DNA of 64,000 nt from NCBI GenBank assembly GCA_963696875.1, contig CAVOLQ010000001.1, positions 496,001-560,000 on the forward strand. Reading direction: 5' to 3'. This stretch comes from Albibacterium sp963696875 (GTDB lineage: Bacteria; Bacteroidota; Bacteroidia; Sphingobacteriales; Sphingobacteriaceae). The position numbers and the translations under genes are program-made. Under the pieces are notes generated by a model. It saw only the letters and a list, made by a program, of their open reading frames with translations. It was not told the DNA's origin and did no database searches. Shown piece after piece: positions 24,807 through 33,899 of the stretch. Positions within the stretch are counted from its first letter, which is position 1; every line of letters begins with the position of its first letter.

Positions 24807-25163
24807 ATTGATGAAATTCAGGGTTTAAGCCAATCAATTAGTTCTTTTAGAGCTCTGTATCGTAGAAAATTTTGTGAAGTATTTTATTATACTTTGCCGG
24901 ATAATCGTGTTTGGAGATAAAAATGAAGGTTTCGAGCGATTCTGACTTTTATGATGAGATTTCTGGGATATTTGTTATTTCCAGTCATGATTAGAATTTG
25001 CTAATTAATCGAGACTCATAAGTAATTGATTTTGTGATGTTATTTATTATTGATATGTTTGGTTAAGTAACCTTATAACTTTTTTAAGATACCTCTCTTA
25101 AAAAAATGCTCAGTTTGAATCATATTTTATTAGCTGGAATGTTTATACTTTAATCAGACAATA
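24807..25163. other. 357-bp gene-free region upstream of the first sigma factor
   Basis: AT-rich, with no credible ORF. It contains a perfect 10-bp stem (25080-25089 with 25096-25105, 6-nt loop) made of TTTTTTAAGA and its complement, which could end transcription of the upstream operon in either direction. No strong TTTG/TAnnTTTG promoter was found for the sigma gene. Confidence 0.5.
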
Positions 25164-25739
25164 ATGTATTATAAGAATAACACTGATCAAACTCTATTGG
25201 CACTTTTCAAGGAAGGCGATCATAAAGCGTATACTGAACTTTACGCTCGGTATTCGGGTGTCTTATACGCACATGCACTTCGAAGATTGAATGATAGAGA
25301 GGAAGCTAAGGATATTGTTCATGAATTATTCACTTATCTTTGGTTAAACAAAGATTCTATCCAAATCCACGGTCAGTTTTCTGGTTATCTATATACCTCG
25401 GTACGTAATCGCGTTATAAAGGCAATTGCACATAAGGCAGTCGCATTGCGTTATGTTAATGTTGAAGTCTCACATAAACATGGAAGTTTATCTTCAGACT
25501 TTTTAATCCGAGAAAATCAACTCAAACATCTTATTGAAAGAGAAGTTAGTGCCTTGCCTCCAAGAATGCGAGAAGTATTCATTTTAAGTCGAGAAGCTCA
25601 CCTTACTCATAAAGAAATTGCTAATCAACTTAATATTTCAGAGTTGACCGTTAAAAAGCAGATGTCTAATGCATTGAGGGTTCTGAGAACCCGTTTAGAC
25701 CTGTTTTCTATTTTAGCTTTTATTGCTCTGTTTATATAA
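25164..25739 (+). CDS. ECF RNA polymerase sigma factor (FecI-like)
   Basis: 191 residues. Sigma region 2 (about 25-95) shows AYTELYARYSGVLYAHALRRLNDREEAKDIVHELFTYLW-type motifs. Sigma region 4 (about 130-180) shows LPPRMREVFILSREAHLTHKEIANQLNISELTVKKQM, a clear helix-turn-helix. It ends with a short hydrophobic tail common in Bacteroidota sigma factors of this type. Followed after 90 bp by its FecR-like anti-sigma partner, then SusC and SusD: the standard trans-envelope signalling module, in which substrate binding at the outer membrane frees the sigma factor to transcribe the transport genes. Confidence 0.93.
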   Translation: MYYKNNTDQTLLALFKEGDHKAYTELYARYSGVLYAHALRRLNDREEAKDIVHELFTYLWLNKDSIQIHGQFSGYLYTSVRNRVIKAIAHKAVALRYVNVEVSHKHGSLSSDFLIRENQLKHLIEREVSALPPRMREVFILSREAHLTHKEIANQLNISELTVKKQMSNALRVLRTRLDLFSILAFIALFI

Positions 25740-25829
25740 GTTTTAAAAAAAAAGCACAATTCACCTACTCCCCTCATTATTCTCAAAGGTCTATACTAGT
25801 AGAAAGCATTAATTGTTTTCCAAACTACT

Positions 25830-26999
25830 ATGAAAAAACTTTCTTTGAAAGAATTATTGAATAAATATATTTCAGATCAATGTTCGCAGGAGGAAAAGTC
25901 TTGGGTAGAGGATTGGTATACTAAACAGGACACGTCGTTTGACTTGCCGATATCAAATCAAGAATTTTCTAATGATATTAAAAGTATTTATAATAACCTA
26001 CCGGCTAAACCAAGGATTGGACTTAATATGCGCGGATGGTTAAACGTTGCAGCATTATTTATAGGGGGAGTTCTTGCAGTGGGAATGTTCTTCTCTACAA
26101 ATAATAAAAAAAAGGAAGAGAAGCCTAGTATTAAGATAGCGCAGGCTTACGATATTGAACCTGGAGGCAATAAAACCACATTACGTTTCGCTGACGGATC
26201 GTTGCTTTTATTGGATGACTTAGAGATAGGGAACATTTATCAACACAAAGATTTTCGCTTCAGAAAATCTGAAAATGGACAGATCGAATATCTGAAGTCA
26301 ACCGAAGAAAGTCTGGTAGGTGACAACACTGGAAGTGTTTATTTGCAGAATGAGATAAGCACTCCAAATGGTGGCCAATTTCAAGTGGTGTTGCCTGATG
26401 GGTCAAAGGTTTGGTTAAATGCAACAAGTACTTTGAAGTATCCAAGTAGATTTAGTTCCAAAGAAAGAGTGGTAGAGTTATCTGGTGAAGCTTATTTTGA
26501 AGTAAATAAGCAGAATATTCCATTTTATGTACAAACGAATACTCAACGAATAGAAGTTTTAGGGACTCAATTTAATGTTAACGCATATGAAGATGGAAAT
26601 GGAGTTAAAACTACTTTATTGGAAGGCTCTGTGAAGATAAGGGCTGGGTCAGGAAGTGATGACACAATAGATGTATCCTTGAAACCAGGAGAGCAAGCAA
26701 GCTTGATAGATAAAAAGATAAAAGTGACAAAGGTAGACGCCTCCCAGTCTGTGGCTTGGAAAGAGGGATTATTCAGTTTTCAAGGTGCTGATTTAGAAAC
26801 GGTGATGAGTGAGTTTTCTAGATGGTATGGAGTTAATGTAGAGTTTGAAGGAAAACTCCCAAATACAAGGTTATGGGGAGAAGTTTATAGGGATGTGAAA
26901 GCTTCGCAAGCATTGAAGATTTTGGAATATTATGACTTGAAATTCAAAATAATAAAAGAAAAAGGAGTTTCTAAAATCGAAGTTTTCGAAACTAAATAG
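25830..26999 (+). CDS. FecR-family anti-sigma factor
   Basis: 389 residues. A short cytoplasmic N terminus (about 1-70, with YISDQCSQEEKSWVEDWY) binds the sigma factor. One transmembrane helix follows (about 70-90, WLNVAALFIGGVLAVGMFF). The periplasmic FecR domain (about 170-270) has TPNGGQFQVVLPDGSKVWLNATSTLKYPSRF and GEAYFEVNK. A C-terminal DUF4974/secretin-like domain (VAWKEGLFSFQGADLETVMSEFSRWY) touches the N-terminal STN domain of the SusC receptor. All expected parts are present. Its partner receptor is the SusC 162 bp downstream. Confidence 0.93.
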   Translation: MKKLSLKELLNKYISDQCSQEEKSWVEDWYTKQDTSFDLPISNQEFSNDIKSIYNNLPAKPRIGLNMRGWLNVAALFIGGVLAVGMFFSTNNKKKEEKPSIKIAQAYDIEPGGNKTTLRFADGSLLLLDDLEIGNIYQHKDFRFRKSENGQIEYLKSTEESLVGDNTGSVYLQNEISTPNGGQFQVVLPDGSKVWLNATSTLKYPSRFSSKERVVELSGEAYFEVNKQNIPFYVQTNTQRIEVLGTQFNVNAYEDGNGVKTTLLEGSVKIRAGSGSDDTIDVSLKPGEQASLIDKKIKVTKVDASQSVAWKEGLFSFQGADLETVMSEFSRWYGVNVEFEGKLPNTRLWGEVYRDVKASQALKILEYYDLKFKIIKEKGVSKIEVFETK

Positions 27000-27045
27000 T
27001 AAAATTAAAATGAGGAATATGAAAGAAATATACTACTAAATTTAA

Positions 27046-27080
27046 AACTCCCCTCTTGACTCGCAATCAAAAGAGGAGTT
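27046..27080 (+). terminator. Hairpin between fecR-like and susC-like genes (possible attenuator)
   Basis: Bases 27046-27059 pair with 27067-27080 (AACT/AGTT and CCTCTT/AAGAGG with a two-base bulge, 7-nt loop). No strong T-run follows, but a similar hairpin lies at the same place in the second sigma/SusCD module. It may lower read-through from the regulatory genes into the transport genes. Confidence 0.5.
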
Positions 27081-27161
27081 GTCAGAGTCAATTTTCCTAA
27101 TGTTAAATGGGAAAATACATCGCTAAATGTTTATTTAATTAACTCAAAACGTACAAAAATA

Positions 27162-30100
27162 ATGAATTTATTTTTAATAAGGATTAGTTCCACCGCAAAA
27201 AGGAGATTGATTATGCGTGTGCATATTTTCGGATTTTTGTTACTGTCTGTATTTATGCAAGTAAATGCAGAAGTTCTCGCTCAAACCATAAGTATAGACA
27301 GAAAGAATACTACTATTCAAGAGGTATTGAATATACTTAAAAAACAAACAAATTACGTGTTTATTCATAATAGCAAAGTTTTAGATCAAAATAAGATAAA
27401 TATAAAACTGAGAGATGCGAGTATAAACGAGGTACTTGATGAGTGTTTTAAAGGTATGCCTTTTGAATACAGCTTTTTAGATAAAAATGTATTGATCAAA
27501 TACAAAGAGCCGCCACCATTTCTTAAACACGAGATATCTAAAGGAGAAATTGTCAAAAATCTCCAAGAAATACAAGTGAGTGGTCAAGTAAAAGATGAAC
27601 AAGATAATGTGTTGTCTGGTGTTAGTGTGAAAGTCAAAGGAAGTACTCAAGGAACTATAACTGATCAAGATGGAAAATATGTTCTTGTTACAGAAGAATC
27701 TAATATTACATTGGTTTTTAGCTTTATTGGATTTGTTTCTCAAGAGGTTGCAGTAGCTGGTCAGCGAGTGATTAACATTGAGATGAAAGAATATGTCGGA
27801 GATTTGGATGAAGTGGTGGTTGTGGGATATGGAACTCAGAAGAAAATAACGTTGACAGGATCCGTAGATGCAATATCTGGGGAAGCGCTGGAGAATAGGT
27901 CGGCTACGCTTGTGAGCGATTTGATTAAGGGTGCATCACCAAATTTGAATATCACGATGGGGATGCGGGGTGGTGAGCCAGGCGCCACGTCTAGTTGGAA
28001 TATTAGAGGCTTAGGTTCGATTAACGCGAATGCCGCTCCATTAATACTAGTAGATGGTGTCGAAGTGAATGTTAATAATATCGATCCTGAGTCTATAGAA
28101 AGTATTTCCGTATTGAAAGATGCTTCTGCATCCGCTATTTATGGATCGCGAGCACCGTTTGGAGTTATCCTTATTACAACTAAAAAAGGAAAAGCAGGTC
28201 GGACCAGTGTTGAGTATAACAATAATGTGGGGTTGAATAAACCGATAGGGATGCCTAGCTTCGTAGATGCATTAACATGGGCCACCGCTTATAACCAGGC
28301 AAATGCAAATGCAAATCTTGCGGCAGTATACAGTGATGAGCAAATGAAAAGGATAATCGGATATATGAACGGCACTTTTCCACACGAATATGATCCTGAA
28401 CGCCCTATTGATAATATATTTGCTGGGAGACGAAATGGGAACGCCAATTACGATTGGCCGAGTATACTAATTGCTGATAACTCTCTTAGCCAGAAACACC
28501 ACATAAACTTATCAGGAGGAACAAATAATACCAATTATTACTTATCGGGAGGGTTTGTTAACCAAGATGGTATGTACAGATATGGAAATGATAATTATAA
28601 AAGGTATAATTTTCTCACCAACCTAAATTCCCAAGTGACAGATTGGCTAAATTTGAGATCCAGTGTGAAATATGCCAAGGGTATGTCTGATTACCCAATA
28701 GGGCAGACGACCGTCGGGCGCGAGCACATGATTGGCGAGATGCTTACTTTTGGGCCAATGATGCCCATGTATAATATTAATGGGACCATACAAAGCCCGT
28801 TGATTAGATGGCAACAAGATTCCGGTAGAGATACATGGGAATCTAATGACTCGTTTTTTAACTTAGGAACAGATATTGAACCTGTGAAAGGATGGGTTAC
28901 TAGTATTAGTTATAATCATAACATCATCAATAGCCGAAGCTTTAGTCATCCTAAACCTGTCATGGTGGAATTGGGAACTGGGCAGTTCGGAAATATTGGA
29001 AAACCTTCTTCCGGATTTGGCGCAAGCTATGGGCAGACGAATTACTCTTTATTGAACGCAATTACTTCTTATCAAAAGATTATTAACGATCATTACTTCA
29101 ACGGCTTATTGGGGTATGAACAAGAGGAACGCAAATTCTCGTCCTTAGCTGGACAAGGAACTGGTTTGATAACTGATCGGGTTCCTTCACTTACCACGTC
29201 ATTGGGAGAAAAATCAGTGACCGATGGTATGAACCATTGGGCTACGCAAGGCGTTTTTGGACGTATCAATTATAACTATCAAGAAAAATATTTGTTTGAG
29301 GCAAGTGCTCGGTATAATGGCTCATCTCGCTTTTCTCCAGACACTAGGTGGGGTTTCTTCCCGTCTGCTTCTATAGGGTACGTCCTTTCCCAAGAGGAGT
29401 TTTGGAAGCCAATCGAGACGGCGATTAATAATTTTAAATTAAGAGCGTCATACGGTTCGCTAGGAAATCAAAATGTCGGTCTTTATTCCTACTTGTCGAC
29501 GATCGGTGTGGGTTCTGAATTGGACTGGATCGTTGATGGAGAAAGACCTCAATATGCCAACCCTCCTGGGCTGATCAGCCGTGATTTAACATGGGAAACT
29601 ATTACGACAACCAATCTAGGTATCGATGCTGGATTCATGCATAATAAATTACAATTGACATTCGATTGGTATAATAGGGTTACGACGAATATGTTAGGAC
29701 CGACAGAACAGTTGCCGTATCAATTAGGCGTTGCTACTCCCAATAGAAATAACGCTGAGCTTTCTACCAAAGGCTTTGAATTAATCCTTTCGTGGGCAGA
29801 TCGTGTTTCATCTGATTTTTCATATAACTTAAAAGTGGGTTTAGGGGATAATCGGGCAACAATCTTAAAATACTTCAATGAAAAAGAATTGATTGACACT
29901 TGGTATCCAGGTAAAGCGGTAGGTGAGATTTGGGGATATACAACAGACGGTATTATACAGGAAGTTGGTGAGACCATTCCGGATCAGTCTAAATTTCACG
30001 CGAGGTGGCAACCGGGAGATATAAAATATATGGATTTGAATGGTGATGGTGCGGTTAACGATGGTACTAGAACACTGAATGATTATGGTGACGTATCAGT

Positions 30101-30665
30101 GATTGGCAACACAACTCCGCGTTATAATTATAGTATATCTGGTGGAATTGATTGGAAAGGTCTTGATTTCAGTATGTTCTGGCAAGGAATTGGGAAAAGA
30201 GATTATTTTCCGCCCAATTCAATGCAGGTTTTTTGGGGAATGTTGAATGGGACAGGTAACTCAGGAGTGTATAGGAATTCTGAAATCTTGAATTATTGGC
30301 GCCCGGCAAATGAGACAAATTTGTTAGGACCCAATACTAATGCCTATTTTGCTCAACCATATTTTTCTACTGAAACCAATAAAAATAAACAAGTACAAAC
30401 AAGATATCTCCTGAATGCGTCTTATTTACGATTGAAGAATTTGCAAGTTGGTTATACACTTCCTACGAGCCTTACCAATAAGTTGCACCTTCAAAGAACA
30501 AGAATCTACCTGTCTGGTGAAAATCTTTTGACAATCACTAAGTTACCAGGTACGTTTGATCCCGAAACAACCATAGCATCTGATCCCGCGAATGGTGGAT
30601 ATCAGGCAGGGCGTGTCTACCCTATGTCAAGGGCGATTTCACTTGGTATCAATTTAACATTTTAA
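27162..30665 (+). CDS. SusC/RagA TonB-linked outer-membrane receptor with STN domain
   Basis: 1167 residues. Signal peptide to about 41 (EVLAQ). The secretin/TonB STN domain (about 44-115) receives or passes the signal to FecR. A carboxypeptidase-regulatory-like domain covers about 138-210, then the SusC hallmark DEVVVVGYGTQKK (216-228), the plug (about 230-345, with KDASASAIYGSRAPFGVILITTKKG-type motif) and the beta-barrel to a terminal Phe (INLTF). It forms the outer-membrane import channel capped by the SusD lipoprotein, whose gene starts 18 bp after this stop. The STN domain shows that this receptor is also the sensor for the sigma/FecR pair. The substrate is unknown. Confidence 0.95.
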   Translation: MNLFLIRISSTAKRRLIMRVHIFGFLLLSVFMQVNAEVLAQTISIDRKNTTIQEVLNILKKQTNYVFIHNSKVLDQNKINIKLRDASINEVLDECFKGMPFEYSFLDKNVLIKYKEPPPFLKHEISKGEIVKNLQEIQVSGQVKDEQDNVLSGVSVKVKGSTQGTITDQDGKYVLVTEESNITLVFSFIGFVSQEVAVAGQRVINIEMKEYVGDLDEVVVVGYGTQKKITLTGSVDAISGEALENRSATLVSDLIKGASPNLNITMGMRGGEPGATSSWNIRGLGSINANAAPLILVDGVEVNVNNIDPESIESISVLKDASASAIYGSRAPFGVILITTKKGKAGRTSVEYNNNVGLNKPIGMPSFVDALTWATAYNQANANANLAAVYSDEQMKRIIGYMNGTFPHEYDPERPIDNIFAGRRNGNANYDWPSILIADNSLSQKHHINLSGGTNNTNYYLSGGFVNQDGMYRYGNDNYKRYNFLTNLNSQVTDWLNLRSSVKYAKGMSDYPIGQTTVGREHMIGEMLTFGPMMPMYNINGTIQSPLIRWQQDSGRDTWESNDSFFNLGTDIEPVKGWVTSISYNHNIINSRSFSHPKPVMVELGTGQFGNIGKPSSGFGASYGQTNYSLLNAITSYQKIINDHYFNGLLGYEQEERKFSSLAGQGTGLITDRVPSLTTSLGEKSVTDGMNHWATQGVFGRINYNYQEKYLFEASARYNGSSRFSPDTRWGFFPSASIGYVLSQEEFWKPIETAINNFKLRASYGSLGNQNVGLYSYLSTIGVGSELDWIVDGERPQYANPPGLISRDLTWETITTTNLGIDAGFMHNKLQLTFDWYNRVTTNMLGPTEQLPYQLGVATPNRNNAELSTKGFELILSWADRVSSDFSYNLKVGLGDNRATILKYFNEKELIDTWYPGKAVGEIWGYTTDGIIQEVGETIPDQSKFHARWQPGDIKYMDLNGDGAVNDGTRTLNDYGDVSVIGNTTPRYNYSISGGIDWKGLDFSMFWQGIGKRDYFPPNSMQVFWGMLNGTGNSGVYRNSEILNYWRPANETNLLGPNTNAYFAQPYFSTETNKNKQVQTRYLLNASYLRLKNLQVGYTLPTSLTNKLHLQRTRIYLSGENLLTITKLPGTFDPETTIASDPANGGYQAGRVYPMSRAISLGINLTF

Positions 30666-30683
30666 TTGGAAATGCATTTTAAT

Positions 30684-32411
30684 ATGAAAAGATTATATAT
30701 ATACGTCAGTCTGTTATTAGTAATTGGCTTGACATCTTGCAGTAAGGACTTTTTGAATCGTTATCCGCTTGACGCGATAGGAGATGTAGACTATTTCACT
30801 ACGCCTAGTGATTTGGAAGCGTATATGAACAGTTTTTATAGCACGACATATTTTGCTAAGTACCCTAATCACGGTGCTGATTTTAATAGTGATAACCAAG
30901 TGGGTAGCAATGTAAATACTCACATGCAAGGTACACGTGTCGTAACGACAAGTGGGAGTATTGGCTTTGGTTGGATTAGGCGCGTTAACTATTTTTTTGA
31001 CAATTATAAAAAAATTGAAGATCGTTATGCATTGAAGGAATATCAACAATATCTTGGAGAAGCCTACTTTTTTAGAGCGCTATCTTATTATACGATGCTT
31101 CAGCAGTATGGGGACATTCAATGGGTTGATCGCGAATTGGGGACCGACTCTCCAGAGTTGTATGATCCGAGGGACTCGCGTGATTTGATTGCTTCCAATA
31201 TTATTTTGGCATTAGATTCAGCAGTAATGTATTTGCAGCAAGATAAGACGAAGGGCCAAGGCCGTGTAAACAAATGGATCGCCCTGTTAATACAGAGCAG
31301 GGTGGCACTTTATGAGGGTAGCTGGCAAAAGTACCATGCTGGTACTGAATTTGGTGTGCAAGGATCGGATCCAGATAAATATTTCCGAAAAGCGGCAGAA
31401 GCAGCTCTCGAGCTGATGGAGTCGGGGCCGTATGACTTATATACTAAAGGGGATCCGCTGAACGATTATTATGACCTATTTGCTTTTCAGGATTACTCAA
31501 ACAATCCGGAAGTAATGTTTTGGCGAGAGTATAATAACGATCTCTCAAGAGGAAGCAATAGTTTTACGAATGATAGAAATCACAGGATGGAATTTCCTAA
31601 TGATAACTCTATTACGAAAGAGCTTGCCGATTCGTATTTGTGTAACGATGGACTTCCAATAAGTGTCAGTCCATTTTTCGCAGGGCATGAATCTCTCAAC
31701 GATGAAATGAAAAATAGAGATCCTCGTTTTTTTCAGAATATAGCTACCGATGATAGAGTGTGGCGGATTCAGAAAGATGGTACCATTGAATATTGGAGCA
31801 AAGTGTACAATAATCTCAATGCAAATGCTGCTCATAACTCTCCGGCAGGCTATATCAACATCAAAGGGTATAATCCTGATATGAATAATCATGTGCAACA
31901 GTACGAGGAATCTCCCGGTATAATTTACCGATACGCAGAAGCGTTATTAAACTATGCGGAAGCTAAAGCAGAGTTAGGTATAATTAACCAAAATGATTTA
32001 GATATATCAATTAATAAATTAAGAAAAAGAGTTGGGATGCCTAATTTGCGGATCGATAATATTGTCACGGATCCAAATTGGGACTTTCCAACACTTTCTC
32101 CCGTTATTAACGAGATTAGACGAGAAAGGCGTGTAGAATTGGCCTGCGAAGGGTATAGATGGAATGATATTGCACGTTGGGCTGCAGCAGATGAGCTAAT
32201 TGTAGGTAAACGGCCAAAGGGTTTTAAAGCTTCTCAGTTAGCAACGAATCCCTTCCCAGTGGATGAAAATGGGTTCTTAGATCCATTTCAGAGAGCAATG
32301 CCTAACGGTTATGGGTTTATACTTAATCGGGATTATCTTAATTCCGTCCCGATTTCAGAGTTGGTTTTAAATCCAGCTCTAACCCAAAACCCAGGTTGGC
32401 CATCTAAGTAA
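30684..32411 (+). CDS. SusD/RagB outer-membrane lipoprotein
   Basis: 575 residues from the ATG at 30684; the longer frame from a TTG at 30666 adds six residues before the real signal peptide. Lipobox IGLTSC (Cys19). Family motifs: LNRYPLDAIGDVDYFTTPSDLEAYMNSFY near the start, GEAYFFRALSYYTMLQQYGDIQWV (TPR helix), YRYAEALLNYAEAKAELG and the C-terminal IRRERRVELACEGYRWNDIARW. It binds the glycan or other substrate over the SusC channel at the cell surface. The DNA after it (32412-32860) carries hairpins before the metabolic gene set. Confidence 0.94.
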   Translation: MKRLYIYVSLLLVIGLTSCSKDFLNRYPLDAIGDVDYFTTPSDLEAYMNSFYSTTYFAKYPNHGADFNSDNQVGSNVNTHMQGTRVVTTSGSIGFGWIRRVNYFFDNYKKIEDRYALKEYQQYLGEAYFFRALSYYTMLQQYGDIQWVDRELGTDSPELYDPRDSRDLIASNIILALDSAVMYLQQDKTKGQGRVNKWIALLIQSRVALYEGSWQKYHAGTEFGVQGSDPDKYFRKAAEAALELMESGPYDLYTKGDPLNDYYDLFAFQDYSNNPEVMFWREYNNDLSRGSNSFTNDRNHRMEFPNDNSITKELADSYLCNDGLPISVSPFFAGHESLNDEMKNRDPRFFQNIATDDRVWRIQKDGTIEYWSKVYNNLNANAAHNSPAGYINIKGYNPDMNNHVQQYEESPGIIYRYAEALLNYAEAKAELGIINQNDLDISINKLRKRVGMPNLRIDNIVTDPNWDFPTLSPVINEIRRERRVELACEGYRWNDIARWAAADELIVGKRPKGFKASQLATNPFPVDENGFLDPFQRAMPNGYGFILNRDYLNSVPISELVLNPALTQNPGWPSK

Positions 32412-32860
32412 CCTTAGCTCTTTTAAGGAACATAATAAACATTTGGATCATGCGTGGATGCAAATAAGATCTTCGAAATAAAAAAAGAGATAATAGATTA
32501 ATAGGAGATACAAAGAATCCCTTATTAAATCTATTATCTCATCTCACACGTGACTAGTATTTCCACTATTCATTTTGTCTAAGATGTGAACACCATAGAA
32601 TACTCGATTTTGAAAAAATCGAATATAGGACATAAAATTTTATCATTCCAGATATTTAATGTTGAGGGCTCTTCCTTATATGAGAGCGATCAATAAAATG
32701 AAAGGAAAATTTTTAGGCTGTTTATAATCCAAATAAATAATTAACTTAGAGGTATGAGTATTATTACTCATGCTTGCTTCATTTGCCACTTTTAAACAAA
32801 GCGAGTGTAACGAGCTCATTAATGCCAAAATAAAAACAATCACTCATTAACAATAATACA
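32412..32860. other. 449-bp gene-free region with several inverted repeats
   Basis: No gene seen. Three inverted repeats are visible. A 13-bp stem (32487-32499 with 32528-32540, 28-nt loop) is preceded by an A-run, so it would act as a terminator only on the minus strand. An 8-bp stem with a 3-nt loop lies at 32604-32622. A 7-bp palindrome with a 4-nt centre (ATGAGTA/TACTCAT, 32754-32771) lies about 90 bp before the next gene and is a candidate operator. No clear consensus promoter. Confidence 0.55.
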
Positions 32861-33895
32861 ATGAAAAACAATTTTACTAGAAGAGATTTTATCCGGACTT
32901 CAGCTATTACAGGTTTAGGCGTAGGGTTGAGCGGAAGTTTCACTAACCTGTTTGGAAATGAAATGAAACTTGCTGGAAAGCGAGTTGGAATTATAGGCTT
33001 AGATACCTCTCACAGTATTGCATTCGCGAAAACTTTGAATGCAACTGATTCTGGACCGCAGTACAAAGGATATAAGGTGGTTGCTGCTTATCCACAAGGA
33101 AGTAAAGATATCGAATCGTCCTTGAAACGTGTTCCTGGTTATATTGAGGATATCCAGAAACTTGGCGTTGAGATTGTTTCGTCCATCGATGAACTTCTAA
33201 AAAGGGTTGATGTGATCTTACTGGAAAGCAATGATGGGCGCGTTCATCTTGAGCAGGTTTTACCAGTTTTTAAGGCTGGAAAAAGAGTATTTATTGATAA
33301 GCCAATAGCAGGTTCATTATCCGATACCATTGCTATTTTTGAAGCTTCAAAACAGTACAATGTTCCCGTTTTCTCTACTTCTTCTCTTCGATATATGGCG
33401 ACTGCCCAAGAGGTTGTTAATGGGAAGGTTGGAAGAGTTTTAGGCGCAGATACCTATAGTCCTGCTGCATTAGAAAGCACACATCCAGATTTGCTTTGGT
33501 ATGGGATTCATGGAATTGAAACCTTATTTACCGTTATGGGGAAGGGGTGTGTAAGTGTTTCTAGAAGTCATTCTGCGGATACTGACGTCGTTGTCGGTAT
33601 TTGGAATGATGGAAGAATCGGTACCTTTAGAGGAACCAGAAATGGAAGTTCCGCTTATGGAGGAACCGTTTTTGGAGAGAAGGGGAACAGTACTTTAGGA
33701 CCCTTTGACGGTTACGACCCTTTGTTGGTGCAAATCATAAATTTCTTTGATACAGGTGTAGCTCCTGTATCTCCGGAAGAAACCATTGAAGTGGTTGCAT
33801 TTGCGGTAGCAGCCGATGAAAGCAAGAAAAATGGAGGAAGTCCAGTAAGTATAGTAGAGTTAATTAATAAGGAAAAATTTAAGTCAAAAAAGTAG
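32861..33895 (+). CDS. Gfo/Idh/MocA family oxidoreductase, exported (Tat-type signal)
   Basis: 344 residues. Tat-like leader (FTRRDFIRTSAITGLGVGLSG) and a Rossmann start (RVGIIGLDTSHSIAFAK) whose Gly pattern is unusual: the usual G-x-G-x-x-G becomes G-L-D-T-S-H. The E-K-P site is VFIDKPIAGSL, with Asp for Glu. The catalytic His is likely in WYGIHGIETLF. It belongs to a group of secreted family members annotated only as oxidoreductases. First of three Gfo/Idh/MocA genes in a row (next starts 4 bp on), probably one operon with RidA, a hydroxyacyl-CoA-type dehydrogenase and an M19 dipeptidase. Substrate unknown. Confidence 0.87.
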   Translation: MKNNFTRRDFIRTSAITGLGVGLSGSFTNLFGNEMKLAGKRVGIIGLDTSHSIAFAKTLNATDSGPQYKGYKVVAAYPQGSKDIESSLKRVPGYIEDIQKLGVEIVSSIDELLKRVDVILLESNDGRVHLEQVLPVFKAGKRVFIDKPIAGSLSDTIAIFEASKQYNVPVFSTSSLRYMATAQEVVNGKVGRVLGADTYSPAALESTHPDLLWYGIHGIETLFTVMGKGCVSVSRSHSADTDVVVGIWNDGRIGTFRGTRNGSSAYGGTVFGEKGNSTLGPFDGYDPLLVQIINFFDTGVAPVSPEETIEVVAFAVAADESKKNGGSPVSIVELINKEKFKSKK

Positions 33896-33899
33896 AATT

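Noticed and set aside
32487..32540. Hairpin after the first susD-like gene as a plus-strand terminator
   Set aside because: The A-run precedes the stem and no T-run follows on the plus strand, so it would only terminate minus-strand transcription, where no gene is seen.
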